Shown here: piece by piece, positions 9,291 through 18,700 of the stretch
Layout of the letters: each line of letters starts with the position of its first letter
How positions within the stretch are numbered: position 1 is the stretch's first letter
Assembly (NCBI GenBank): GCA_001567105.1
Contig: LMZR01000014.1
Span: 124,001-188,000 of the forward strand
Reading direction: 5' to 3'
DNA length: 64,000 nt
From: Chloroflexi bacterium OLB14
GTDB lineage: Bacteria > Chloroflexota > Anaerolineae > Anaerolineales > Villigracilaceae
The notes under the pieces: generated by a model
Databases searched by the model: none
What the model was told of the DNA's origin: nothing
What the model saw: the letters and a program-made list of their open reading frames with translations, nothing else
Position numbers and translations under genes: made by a program

Positions 9291-9326
9291 AAAAGAGGCT
9301 GTCGTTATGACAGCCTCTTTTTATTA
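9291..9326. terminator. Bidirectional intrinsic terminator
   Basis: The stem AAAAAGAGGCTGTC / GACAGCCTCTTTTT has a short TTAT loop with an A-run on one side and a T-run on the other. It serves both the plus gene ending at 9281 and the minus gene ending at 9324. Confidence 0.85.
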
Positions 9327-9608
9327 GTAAGTTTTTGTTTCCATTGTTTCTACAATGGTGGCTTGTGGATTTGTCATAATTGTGCCTTGCACACGTTTCC
9401 AAACTTCACGCATGGCATTAAGTAATGCTTCGGCTTCTTGTGCAGTATTAAATTCAAGATCAATCATCACATGATTAGGGTTATCTACTGGGCGTAAGAT
9501 TTGATAGCGCTTAACACCCATTTTTTCACGCCCCACAGGATCACTATCAAAGGCTTGTTTCCATTTTTCATAACTTGGAATAGGGTGTTCAATTCGTAAC
9601 ATATACAT
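9324..9608 (-). CDS. Small conserved hypothetical protein, possible dimeric alpha/beta-barrel fold
   Basis: A 94-aa soluble protein (MYMLRIEHPIPSYEKWKQAF...). The start MLRIEHPIPSYEKWKQAFD and the middle HVMIDLEFNTAQEAEALLNA suggest a beta-alpha-beta ferredoxin-like fold of the ABM/dimeric barrel type, with the typical Tyr-xx-Trp helix after strand 1. No catalytic residues are evident. It follows the membrane protein gene at 9620 by 11 bases and is likely in one transcript with it, divergent from a TetR regulator. Function unknown; the fold assignment is inference. Confidence 0.6.
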   Translation of the reverse strand: MYMLRIEHPIPSYEKWKQAFDSDPVGREKMGVKRYQILRPVDNPNHVMIDLEFNTAQEAEALLNAMREVWKRVQGTIMTNPQATIVETMETKTY

Positions 9609-9619
9609 AAGATGCTCCT

Positions 9620-10063
9620 TTATTTTTGTTGAATGAAAGTAAGAAAGAAAACAACAATGATTAATGCCCCAAATATAAGCGTGACATGGAATCCATATTC
9701 AATAGCAAGTAATCCACTGAGATTGCCTGTTTCAAGAGTTTGATGAAAATTAGTATGGGGCCACCAACTCATCAAAGACCATGCCATGGCTAAATATGTG
9801 GCAGTGCTTAAGTTTTTGTTGCCATGCAAAATAGCATTTATATATGGCTGACCAAATATTAAAAATGCTATTCCCAACCCAAAGGCAAACGACTGGATAA
9901 TAGATAAAAGAATGAAAAGCACCTTTTGTAAACCTGTTGGATTCATATTTGGGGCATCATGCCCCCAGATGTGACCCAAAGGTGCATTTGGGCTGGCTAA
10001 AAAGGCTAGAAGCCCAAAAACTAAAGTAACTGCAAACCATTTCCAATTTATATTTGCTGACAT
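9620..10063 (-). CDS. Hypothetical four-helix membrane protein
   Basis: The 147-aa product has four predicted membrane helices: about 8-25, FILLSIIQSFAFGLGIAFLIFG, THYLAMAWSLM-like around 88-100, and FHVTLIFGALIIVVFFLTF at the end. It carries several His residues (GHIWGHD, WPHTNFHQTL), which may be coincidental or metal/heme-related. I do not recognise the family. It is divergently transcribed from the TetR regulator at 10140, and the 8-bp-arm palindrome at 10090 lies in the shared spacer. It is therefore a good candidate for the regulator's target together with the 94-aa gene downstream. Confidence 0.6.
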   Translation of the reverse strand: MSANINWKWFAVTLVFGLLAFLASPNAPLGHIWGHDAPNMNPTGLQKVLFILLSIIQSFAFGLGIAFLIFGQPYINAILHGNKNLSTATYLAMAWSLMSWWPHTNFHQTLETGNLSGLLAIEYGFHVTLIFGALIIVVFFLTFIQQK

Positions 10064-10089
10064 ATTCGTTTCCTTTCAAATTAATTTAG

Positions 10090-10106
10090 ATACAGTATTA
10101 CTGTAT
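10090..10106. promoter_or_regulatory. Palindromic operator, probable TetR-family binding site
   Basis: ATACAGTATTACTGTAT has perfect 8-base arms around one central T. It lies in the 76-base spacer between the divergent membrane-protein gene and the TetR gene, close to a TAAAAT (10121-10126) before the TetR start. Binding there could repress both directions. Confidence 0.7.
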
Positions 10107-10139
10107 TCAATATTGATATGATAAAATGAAAGTAGAGAA

Positions 10140-10796
10140 ATGTCAAGCACAATGCCCATCCAAAAACAAACCAAACGTAAATATGATTCCAGCCGCCGCA
10201 AGGCACAGGCTTTGGAGACACATCAGCAAATTCTAGTATCTGCTGAAAACCTTTTTACAAGCAAAGGCTATGCAGGTACATCCATTGAGTCAATTGCTCA
10301 AAAAGCCAGTGTTGCGCCTGAAACAATTTATGCAACATTTAAGAATAAGCAAACGATTCTTTCAAAATTAATCAAAACTTCTATTCTTGGAGATGATGAC
10401 AACCCCGTTCCGCTAATGTTGCGAGAGCAAATTCGTGAAGTGGCAGAAGAGCGGAATCAAAAACGCCAGATTCAACTATTTGCAAAACGGATTCAAGTAT
10501 TAATGTCTCGTATTGCGCAATTGCTCGAAGTAATGAAGAGTGCATCAAAAACAGAGCCTGAAATTAAACGCCTGCTAAAAAAATATGTGGATGGCAGATT
10601 TCAGGGAATGGGATTTTTTATTGATTGCGTTACAGCCAATGGTGCGTTAAGAGTTAATAAACTAACAGCCACTGAAACTGTTTGGCTATTAACCAGTGCA
10701 GAAGTATATAACTTATTGACTATCGAACGGGGATGGTCAGGCGAAGAATATGAAATGTGGCTATCACAAACTTTGGAAGATTTTTTACTTCAATAA
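10140..10796 (+). CDS. TetR-family transcriptional regulator
   Basis: 218 aa. The N-terminal helix-turn-helix (residues about 25-70) is clear: QQILVSAENLFTSKGYAG, then TSIESIAQKASVAPETIYATFKNKQTIL, the classical TetR_N signature. The C-terminal ligand-binding half is all-helical and not recognisable further. ATGs at 10140 and 10152 are both possible; the upstream AGTAGAGAA is a weak ribosome site. The gene is divergent from a two-gene membrane/small-protein unit, with a palindromic operator between them, so it probably autoregulates and represses that unit. The inducer is unknown. Confidence 0.88.
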   Translation: MSSTMPIQKQTKRKYDSSRRKAQALETHQQILVSAENLFTSKGYAGTSIESIAQKASVAPETIYATFKNKQTILSKLIKTSILGDDDNPVPLMLREQIREVAEERNQKRQIQLFAKRIQVLMSRIAQLLEVMKSASKTEPEIKRLLKKYVDGRFQGMGFFIDCVTANGALRVNKLTATETVWLLTSAEVYNLLTIERGWSGEEYEMWLSQTLEDFLLQ

Positions 10797-10844
10797 ATTT
10801 CACACCTCCTTATATCATCTATCTTTTTTATAAAAATTAAAGTC

Positions 10845-10875
10845 TTGACTCTCCTGTCACTGGAGGGTGTATAAG
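10845..10875 (+). promoter_or_regulatory. MerR-type promoter with 19-bp spacer and dyad operator
   Basis: TTGACT (10845-10850) and TATAAG (10870-10875) are separated by exactly 19 bases. The spacer holds the inverted repeat ACTCTCC...GGAGGGT. Overlong spacers corrected by DNA distortion are the hallmark of MerR-activated promoters, and this one directly precedes a MerR gene, so autoactivation is likely. Confidence 0.85.
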
Positions 10876-10893
10876 AGAATACAGGCGCCCTAT

Positions 10894-11715
10894 ATGATCC
10901 GAATCGGAGATTTTTCAAAACTCAGCCGTGTGTCTATTAAGACGTTACGATACTACGACGAAATGGATTTACTGAAACCCATTGAAGTAGATCGCTTTAC
11001 TGGCTATCGTTATTATGATTTTAACCAATTGCCTCGTTTGTATCGCATTTTGGCATTGAAGGAGTTAGGATTCTCGTTAGAAGAGATTGGCAATTTTCTC
11101 AAAGAGAATCTCTCTACAGATGCCTTGCAAGGAATGTTGAAGTTACGACGATCACAAATTCGGCAACAGGTTGAAGCAGAAATGGAACGATTAGCACATG
11201 TAGAACATTGGCTGAGACAAACTCAACAGGAGAATTTTATGTCTAAGTATGATGTTGTCTTAAAAAAGATTGAACCAATAAAAGTTGTTACTATCCGAGG
11301 TACTGTAGCAAATCCACCTGCACAGCGTTCGTTATGGGATGAATTAATGACTTTTATCAATCAAAATGATATTCGAATGAACGGTACACCCATGGCGATA
11401 TATCACGATACAGAAACCCATGAAAGTGGTTGGGATATTGAAGTTGCCATGCCAATTAGCAACAATGTTTCACCCACTAGCCGTATAAATGTATACACCT
11501 TGCCAACTGTTGAAAAAATGGCATGTGTTGTACATACAGGGTCATTCGCTACTATTGGCGAAGCCTATGATGCACTTGCTAAATGGATTGATGTGAATGG
11601 TTATCAAATTGTTGGACCAAGCCGCGAATTGAATCTCAAAATGCCAGAAAAGAAAGGAGACCAAAACGACTCAAATACTGTTAATGAGATACAGTTCCCC
11701 GTTCAAAAGATTTAA
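10894..11715 (+). CDS. MerR-family regulator with GyrI-like effector-binding domain
   Basis: 273 aa from the ATG at 10894. The longer frame from a GTG at 10867 would begin inside the -10 box, so it is rejected. The N-terminal winged HTH is IRIGDFSKLSRVSIKTLRYYDEMDLLKP with the TGYRYYDFNQL wing, followed by a coiled-coil dimer helix (residues about 75-115). The C-terminal 150 residues resemble the GyrI/BmrR-type drug-binding domain, starting YDVVLKKIEPIKVVTIRG. Such regulators activate efflux or stress genes on binding lipophilic cations. No efflux gene is adjacent, so the regulon lies elsewhere. Confidence 0.9.
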   Translation: MIRIGDFSKLSRVSIKTLRYYDEMDLLKPIEVDRFTGYRYYDFNQLPRLYRILALKELGFSLEEIGNFLKENLSTDALQGMLKLRRSQIRQQVEAEMERLAHVEHWLRQTQQENFMSKYDVVLKKIEPIKVVTIRGTVANPPAQRSLWDELMTFINQNDIRMNGTPMAIYHDTETHESGWDIEVAMPISNNVSPTSRINVYTLPTVEKMACVVHTGSFATIGEAYDALAKWIDVNGYQIVGPSRELNLKMPEKKGDQNDSNTVNEIQFPVQKI

Positions 11716-11754
11716 ATAAAAAAAGAGACTGGCGCACGCCAGTCTCTTTTTACA
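11716..11754. terminator. Bidirectional intrinsic terminator
   Basis: The stem AAAAAGAGACTGGCG / CGCCAGTCTCTTTTT has a short CA loop and flanking A and T runs. It separates the convergent MerR and aconitase genes. Confidence 0.88.
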
Positions 11755-11760
11755 ACAAGT

Positions 11761-14472
11761 TTACTTCACTAAATTTCGCAACACAGTATGAAGAATACCG
11801 CCGTTACGATAATAGTTGACTTCAACATCTGTGTTCAACAAAGCAGTGACTTTGAATTCGATTATTTTTCCATCAGATTTTTTTTGCTTTGACAGTTAAT
11901 TCACTCTTCGGCTTGATATTGTTATCCAAACCTTCGATGTCGAACACTTCGCTTCCATCTAGACCGAGAGACTCGGCATTTTGACCTTCAGCGAATCTTA
12001 GCGGGAGGACTCCCATGCCAACCAAATTTGAGCGATGAATACGTTCAAATGATTCAGCAATGACTGCTTTGACTCCTTGCAACATAGGTCCTTTTGCTGC
12101 CCAGTCTCTACTTGAGCCTGTGCCATATTCTTTGCCTGCAATCACAATGGCTGGTACGCCTTCGCCTTGATATTTCATCGCCGCGTCAAAAATTGACATG
12201 ACTTCACCAGAAGTGTGATGTTTCGTCCAGTTGCCTTCTTTGGGTGCAACCAATAAATTTTTCAAGCGGATATTTGCAAATGTTCCGCGTGCCATCACTT
12301 GGTCATTGCCACGCCGTGAGCCATACGAATTAAAGTATTGTGGAGCAACATCTTGATCTTGTAAAAATTTTCCAGCGGGTGAATCAACTGCGATGTTACC
12401 AGCAGGAGAGATATGGTCAGTGGTGATGGAGTCACCGAACATGCCTAACACTCTAGCAGATTTAATTTCTTTAACAGAACCAACTTCTAATGTCAATTCT
12501 TGGAAGTATGGCGGATGATGAATGTAAGTAGATTTTTCATCCCATTCATATAAATCACCGCCTGTTACTTCAATTTCTTTCCACATATCAGAACCACCGA
12601 ACACATCGGCGTATCTTTCTTTGAACATTTCGGCTTTGACGTTGCTTGCAATGACATCACTAATTTCTTGTTGAGTGGGCCATAAATCTTTGAGGTAAAC
12701 AGGAGCACCATCTTTATCATTGCCTAATGGTTCTTTATCTAAATCAATATCAACTGTGCCTGCTAAAGCATAAGCAACAACCAATGGAGGTGATGCTAAA
12801 TAATTTGCTTTGACTAATGGATGCACACGACCTTCAAAATTTCTATTGCCTGAGATAACTGCCGCGGCGACTAAATCTGAACCTGTGACTGCTTTGGCAA
12901 CTTCGCCTGGTAATGGACCTGAATTTCCAATACAAGTTGTACAACCATAAGCAATGACGTTAAAGCCAAGTTTTGATAGTGGATCAATCAAACCTGCTTT
13001 ATCTAAATATTCTGTCACTACACGAGAGCCTGGAGCAAGTGAAGTTTTGACATACGGTTTAACGTTCAAACCTTTTTCAAGTGCTTTCTTAGCAACTAAA
13101 CCTGCCGCAATTAACACGGATGGATTTGATGTATTAGTACATGATGTAATCGCGGCAATCACCACAGCACCATGTTTCATTTTTTGTGTGCCACCATTGG
13201 TGCCAAACGTTGCTTCACGCGTTAATGAATCACCAGATAATTCGTAGCCTCTATCTTTAACTGGAGTGGTTAATGCTTTTTGAAATGTCTCTTTCATTTC
13301 AGTTAATGCGACTCTATCTTGCGGACGTTTGGGTCCTGCTAATGATGGAACGACAGAGGCTAAATCAAGTTCAAGTGTGTCTGTAAATTCTGGGTCTGGT
13401 GAATTTGAATCGCGGAATAAACCTTGCTCGCGTAAATAGGCTTGGGTTAAATCAATGGTTTGTTGTGAGCGACCAGTTAGACGCATGTAACGAAGCGTCT
13501 CCTCATCTACAGGGAAATAGCCGATGGTAGCACCATATTCGGGAGCCATGTTTCCAATCGTGGCGCGGTCAGTTAATGACATGCTATCTAAACCTGCACC
13601 ATAGAATTCAACAAATTTATCAACCACACCTTTTTTGCGAAGCATTTGTGTGACGGTTAAAACTAAATCGGTGGCTGTAACACCATCACGCAGTTTGCCA
13701 TGAAGTTTGAAACCGATAACATCGGGCAGAAGCATATCCATTGGTTGACCAAGCATAACGGCTTCGGCTTCGATACCACCAACGCCCCAACCTACCACAC
13801 CTAAACCATTAATCATGGTGGTATGTGAATCGGTGCCGACTAATGTATCGGGGAAGGCCAAGACCTCCGAGGTTTTGGAAACCTCGGAGGTCTCCTTAAC
13901 CATTACAACTTGAGCGAGATTTTCAAGATTGACTTGATGCACAATGCCTGTCATGGGTGGAACAACGCGGAAGTTTGTAAATGCTTTTTGTCCCCATTTG
14001 AGAAATTCATAGCGTTCACGATTGCGTAAAAATTCCATTTCGGTGTTGCGATTTAATGCATCGGCTGTGGCGAAGAAATCTACTTGCACAGAATGGTCAA
14101 TGACTAAATCTACTGGCACAAGTGGATTAATTTTTTTCGGGTCGCCACCGAGTCTGGCAACAGCGGCGCGCATAGCGGCTAAATCTACTACGCTGGTACG
14201 CCTGTAAAATCTTGCATGATGACGCGTCCAGGTAAAAATGGGATACCAGGACGATTGCCCTTGGGAGTCCATGAGGCAATATTTTTTACATCTGCTTGGG
14301 TGATTTCTTCATCATTGCATTGACGTAGTGCCGCTTCGAGCAAAATGCGAATGGAATAAGGCAGTTTATTTAATTTTGTTAATCCTGCTTTTTCTAAAGC
14401 ATCTAGCCGATAGATTGTATAATCTTTACTTCCCACCTTTAATACATGACGTGCGTTAAATAAATCTTTCAT
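11761..14472 (-). CDS. acnA: Aconitate hydratase, interrupted by two apparent frameshifts
   Basis: The TCA-cycle enzyme interconverting citrate and isocitrate through a [4Fe-4S] cluster. The N-terminal fragment (14188-14472) ends [11 protein letters not shown] and the main frame (11873-14272) resumes [18 protein letters not shown], so one G is missing near 14190. One extra A in an A8 run near 11880 hides the C-terminus [20 protein letters not shown], whose stop is at 11761. Corrected length is 903 aa, normal for AcnA. Cluster cysteines are in SCTNTSNPS and [11 protein letters not shown]; the swivel domain has [17 protein letters not shown] 33-bp palindromic repeat is inserted in frame at 13861-13893, adding about a dozen residues before the [14 protein letters not shown] motif. 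Confidence 0.92.
13861..13893. repeat. AGACCTCCGAGG palindrome inserted in frame in acnA
   Basis: Arms of 15 bases, AGACCTCCGAGGTTT and AAACCTCGGAGGTCT, are perfect around TGG. It is translated as part of [13 protein letters not shown], a segment with no counterpart in ordinary aconitases as I remember them. A relative (AGACCTGGCAGG type) is at 62280-62314. Confidence 0.85.
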
Positions 14473-14494
14473 TTGTTACTCCTTTTGGTTTAAA

Positions 14495-14697
14495 TTTCAC
14501 CGAAGAACACAAAGGAGCGCCTTTGTCATCCTTGATATTTCTAATATTGGATTTTTTGAAAAAAACATTTTTAGCCACAGAAAACACAGAGAAAAAGAGA
14601 GCTAATATATTTTATTTCAAAATCTTTTTGCCGCGAATTGCGCTAATTGACGCGAATTTTTAATCCATTAGCGAAAATCCGCGAAATTCGTGGCTGA
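14495..14697. repeat. Repeat-rich spacer upstream of acnA
   Basis: This spacer holds a short inverted repeat (AAAGGAGCGCCTTTG), a CCACAGAAAACACAGAG copy and an imperfect inverted repeat. The latter starts GCGAATTGCGCTAATT and returns through TTAGCGAAAATCCGCG. No gene or clear promoter is visible. Confidence 0.6.
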
Positions 14698-14703
14698 TCT
14701 TTT

Positions 14704-15744
14704 CTACAATTTTAATTCTTTTTTCAACAAAGTGGTTAATTTTTCTTTATCTTCATCATTCAAAAATGCAGATTGTGCGGCCACAATGATAGACTTTTTC
14801 AATTCATCAAGTGATACATTTAATTTATCACAGGCAATTTGATATTCATTTGCCAATACGATTCTTGAAATGCTAGGGTCATCGGTATTAATTGTAACCT
14901 TCAACCCTTTCTCCATCATCTTTGATAATGGATGTGCTTCAACAGATTTGACCACACCTGATTGAAAATTGCTGGTCACACACACTTCAAAAACTGTGCC
15001 ACATTCTTTGGCAAGCGCAACAACTGCCTCATCTTCTAAGACGCGCACACCATGCCCAATTCTTTCGGCACCTAAATTCTCAATAGCATCACGCACATTT
15101 TGAGCAGGTCCCCACTCACCTGCATGAATGGTGATGTGTAAACCAGATTGTTTGGCTTCTTTGAAAATTCCATAAAACGGACTGGATGGAAATTCTGCTT
15201 CATTGCCTGCTAAATCCAAACCCATTAAGCCATGCTTCATGTGATCCACTGCTAACCAAGCCACTTGCTCGGCTAACTCTGGGCTTTCGTGGCGGTTCAC
15301 CGAAGCAATTAGATTCACTTTGATTTTATATTTCTTCGCCGCTTCTTGTGTACTGGTAATAACCCAATCCATCACATCATGCAATGGAAAACCTTCTGCC
15401 CTGCTCAACGCCACAGGTGTAAAACGTAATTCCAAATAGCGCACATGATCTTTAGCCGCATCTTCCACTGCTTCAGCAGAGACTCTATGAATCACATCAG
15501 GCGATTTATAAAATAAACGTAATGTCTTGAATTTTTCAAGAAAGTTTGAAAACGTCATTGGGTCTTGGTCTTGCACTTGCACCAAGCCGCTTAAATTCAA
15601 CATCGAAACAGGCACTGTCACACCATGTTGTTTAGCAATATCCAACATAGTAGATAAACGCAATGAGCCTTCCAAATGCCGATGCAAATCAACCTTTGGA
15701 AGCGACACATATTTGTTCAACGGTGCAGTATCGTCTGAAAACAA
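14704..15744 (-). CDS. add: Adenosine deaminase
   Basis: 346 aa, near the usual size. Metal-binding HxH is in KVDLHRHLEGSLR, the catalytic HAGE is in ITIHAGEWGP, the active-site His/Gly segment is ERIGHGVRV, and the metal/catalytic Asp pair is in TINTDDPSIS. The enzyme deaminates adenosine to inosine in purine salvage; an adenine or aminofutalosine deaminase of the same superfamily cannot be excluded from motifs alone. The start is a TTG at 15744 with GAGG about 9 bases upstream. It lies directly downstream of secA, separated by an octamer repeat array, and probably shares its transcript. Confidence 0.88.
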   Translation of the reverse strand: MFSDDTAPLNKYVSLPKVDLHRHLEGSLRLSTMLDIAKQHGVTVPVSMLNLSGLVQVQDQDPMTFSNFLEKFKTLRLFYKSPDVIHRVSAEAVEDAAKDHVRYLELRFTPVALSRAEGFPLHDVMDWVITSTQEAAKKYKIKVNLIASVNRHESPELAEQVAWLAVDHMKHGLMGLDLAGNEAEFPSSPFYGIFKEAKQSGLHITIHAGEWGPAQNVRDAIENLGAERIGHGVRVLEDEAVVALAKECGTVFEVCVTSNFQSGVVKSVEAHPLSKMMEKGLKVTINTDDPSISRIVLANEYQIACDKLNVSLDELKKSIIVAAQSAFLNDEDKEKLTTLLKKELKL

Positions 15745-15756
15745 TTTTGCCTCAAT

Positions 15757-15795
15757 AAACTAGCCAACTAGCAAACTAGCAAACCAGAAAACTAA
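15757..15795. repeat. ACTAGCAA octamer array
   Basis: Units CTAGCCAA, CTAGCAAA, CTAGCAAA and CCAGAAAA repeat at 8-base intervals between the secA stop and the add start. Confidence 0.7.
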
Positions 15796-18700
15796 TTAAT
15801 TCCTTCGTCTTCTTTTCTTCTTATTGCCAGAATCTGAATCGCCAATTTGAATTGATGTTTCATTTGGCGCACTTGCAACTTCTGCTGTTTCAAGTGCGGT
15901 AATTTCAACACGGCGAGGTCTAGCAGCAAAGGCGCGTCCAATCACCAAACCACGCACATCTTCCAACAACTGCGCAAACATTTCAGATGCCTGTGCTTTA
16001 TATTGTACCAGTGGGTCACGCTGTCCGTAAGCCTCTAATCCAATCGAAACACGCAAAGCTTCAACTTTTGTTAAATACTCAACCCATAATTCACTGAAAG
16101 CGCCCAATAACAATTGACGATGAACTTCATTTAATACATACTTTCCAATTGCATCTGATAAAGTACCCGCTTCCGACTCGCTCAAGCTTGATACTGCTCC
16201 ATTGAGTTTATCTTCCCCGAAAGCGATTCGCGCCGCTGGACCAAAATCTGCCAATTTATTTGCATTTTGTTTCAGACGTGCAAACTCACTTTGTCCCCAA
16301 GTTGTTTGCAATTCTTTTTCAGCAGTTTCTAAATGATTCATGACATCATCAACAATGTCTTCGCTATCTTTGCCTTCTAACAGTTGGGCTGCATAAAAAA
16401 CATAAGTAAAGCGATTAAATAATTGCTTCACTTGTTTATGAGTCTTTTGGTCAAAGGCTGTGCGTGTGCCTTGAGATAATGTCAATAACAAACGTAACTT
16501 ACCCGTATTCGTAGATACATCTTCTCTTTGTAACAAAATATCAATATCACGCGCAATCTGATTATTTAATCGCTCACGTTTATTATCAAAGGCTTGTTTG
16601 GCAGTATCTAACAAAATATCTGCTAACTCGTCCCAATCTGATGGCAATGGACTTTGCAATTGCAATTGTTCACCCAAACGATTTTGAATCGCACCAATCA
16701 CTCTGGTTGCACTAATCACAGTCAATTGACTGGCTACCAAATCTTGAATTGATTCTTTAGCATCTTCGGGGTCATCTGCTAACAACTTTTGAATTTCATT
16801 ATTAAATCTCAATTGCAAACGGGCTAAAGCACTAATCTCTTCTTGTATCTTTTGCGGACGAGGCTTTTCCTCCATATCTCGCAAGCCTTGAAAGTAAGCA
16901 TCTAAGGCATCTTCTCTATCTGAGATTTGACTGTCTAAACTTTCTTGCGTTCGATTTATTAAATTCTCAATAGATTTAATGGCATGAGCATATTCTGCTT
17001 CGATAGATTTTGATGTCACTTTTTGGAATGCAGAAGCTTGCTCTTGCACATCCATCGGCAAGCCGATGGACTCCAAAAGAAGTTTGAAACCATAAGAAGG
17101 ATACAAACCATCTTTCGATTCAAATGCTGGTTGCACTTGATCTAACCAAGCGATTAAACGCCACGCGCCTTCTTCATCAGCCAAACCTGCTTCAACACGT
17201 TTGGTCACTTCGGCATCCAGCATTTCGTTAACATCATCACTCAAATCTTCTTTGAGAAAAATTCTGTCTCGTTGCTCATAAATTTGTTGGCGTTGTTTAT
17301 TCAACACATCATCATATTCCAACAAATGTTTACGCACATCAAAGTTTGCACCTTCAACGCGCGTTTGTGAACCTTCAATAATATTGCTGACGAGTCTTAG
17401 TTCTAATGGAAGTGCATCATCTACCTTAAGGCGATTCATCATTCCACCAACTTGCTCACCACCGAACAAACGCATCAAGTCATCTTGCATGGAAAGATAA
17501 AAACGTGAAGAGCCAGGGTCACCCTGACGAGCAGCACGTCCGCGTAACTGATTATCAATACGTCTGGCTTCGTGACGTTCCGAACCAATCACATGCAAAC
17601 CACCTAACTCTCTAACCAACGCCATATCTTCAAAATACTGTAAGAAAAGTTTAATCTCGGCTTCGTACAAACCAAAATTAGCGGGGTCCATTTTTTGTAA
17701 GGCTTCACGACGTTCTTGTAAAGTCATATCAAACGGATCTTTGTAACCTGCTTTATTCAACACGCGGTTAACTGCTGAAATAACTTCTTCTGCAATTTCA
17801 CCGCCCAATTTAATATCTACACCACGACCTGCCATGTTCGTAGCAATCGTCACAGCACCGAATGCACCAGCCCCTGCAATGATTTGCGATTCTTCCGTGT
17901 GTTTACGTGCATTCAACACTTGATGTGGCACACCACCTTGAAAAATTTTCTTCAATCTATCTTTGGCTGATTCTGGTAAGTGTAAAATTTCCAGCAATGC
18001 TTTCAGATTATTTTCATCGTCCAAACTGATACTATTTAATCCATGTGGCTTGATGAACGCCCGCAAAGCATCAGGCGTAATCTTATCTATCGGTTCATTG
18101 AACGGCACGAGGTCAGCAATGAGGCGTCCGTCTTCTTCCAAATTATTCGCTCGCAGATAATGATCACGCACCAAAGCATATTGCATCAAACGGCGAATCG
18201 ATTCTGCTTTCAGCCTGTTAGATAATTTATCAGATGATTCAACTGATGTAGTTCCCACCAACAACGGGCGACCAAGTGCATGGTTGCGAATTATTTCTGT
18301 AACAATAGCACGCAACTTTGCTTCAACATTTTTGAAGATGACATCAGGGTAATCTTTGCGGCGATAAAAAAGCGGCGTAGTTTCACCTGCTTTTACAAAA
18401 TATGAATAAGCATAGCCTTCATCATCTTTGCTTTTAATTTCAGTTAGCGGCGCAGTTTTTCCATAACTTTGATATTCAAGATTCGGCGCAATGGGTGCAA
18501 CTTCTAATTTATAAATTTTATTAAACTCTTCGGCTTCGGTTAATGCAGTGCCCGTCATGCCTGCAAGTTTTTGATACATGCGAAAATAATTTTGCAAAGT
18601 AACAGTAGCATACGTTACCGATTCAGGTTCAACCTTCACACCTTCTTTCGCTTCCACTGCCTGATGCAAACCATCACTCCATCTACGACCTGGCATTAAA

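Noticed and set aside
10867-10893. N-terminal extension of the MerR gene from a GTG
   Set aside because: The GTG overlaps the -10 box of a MerR-type promoter, so it is not transcribed in full.
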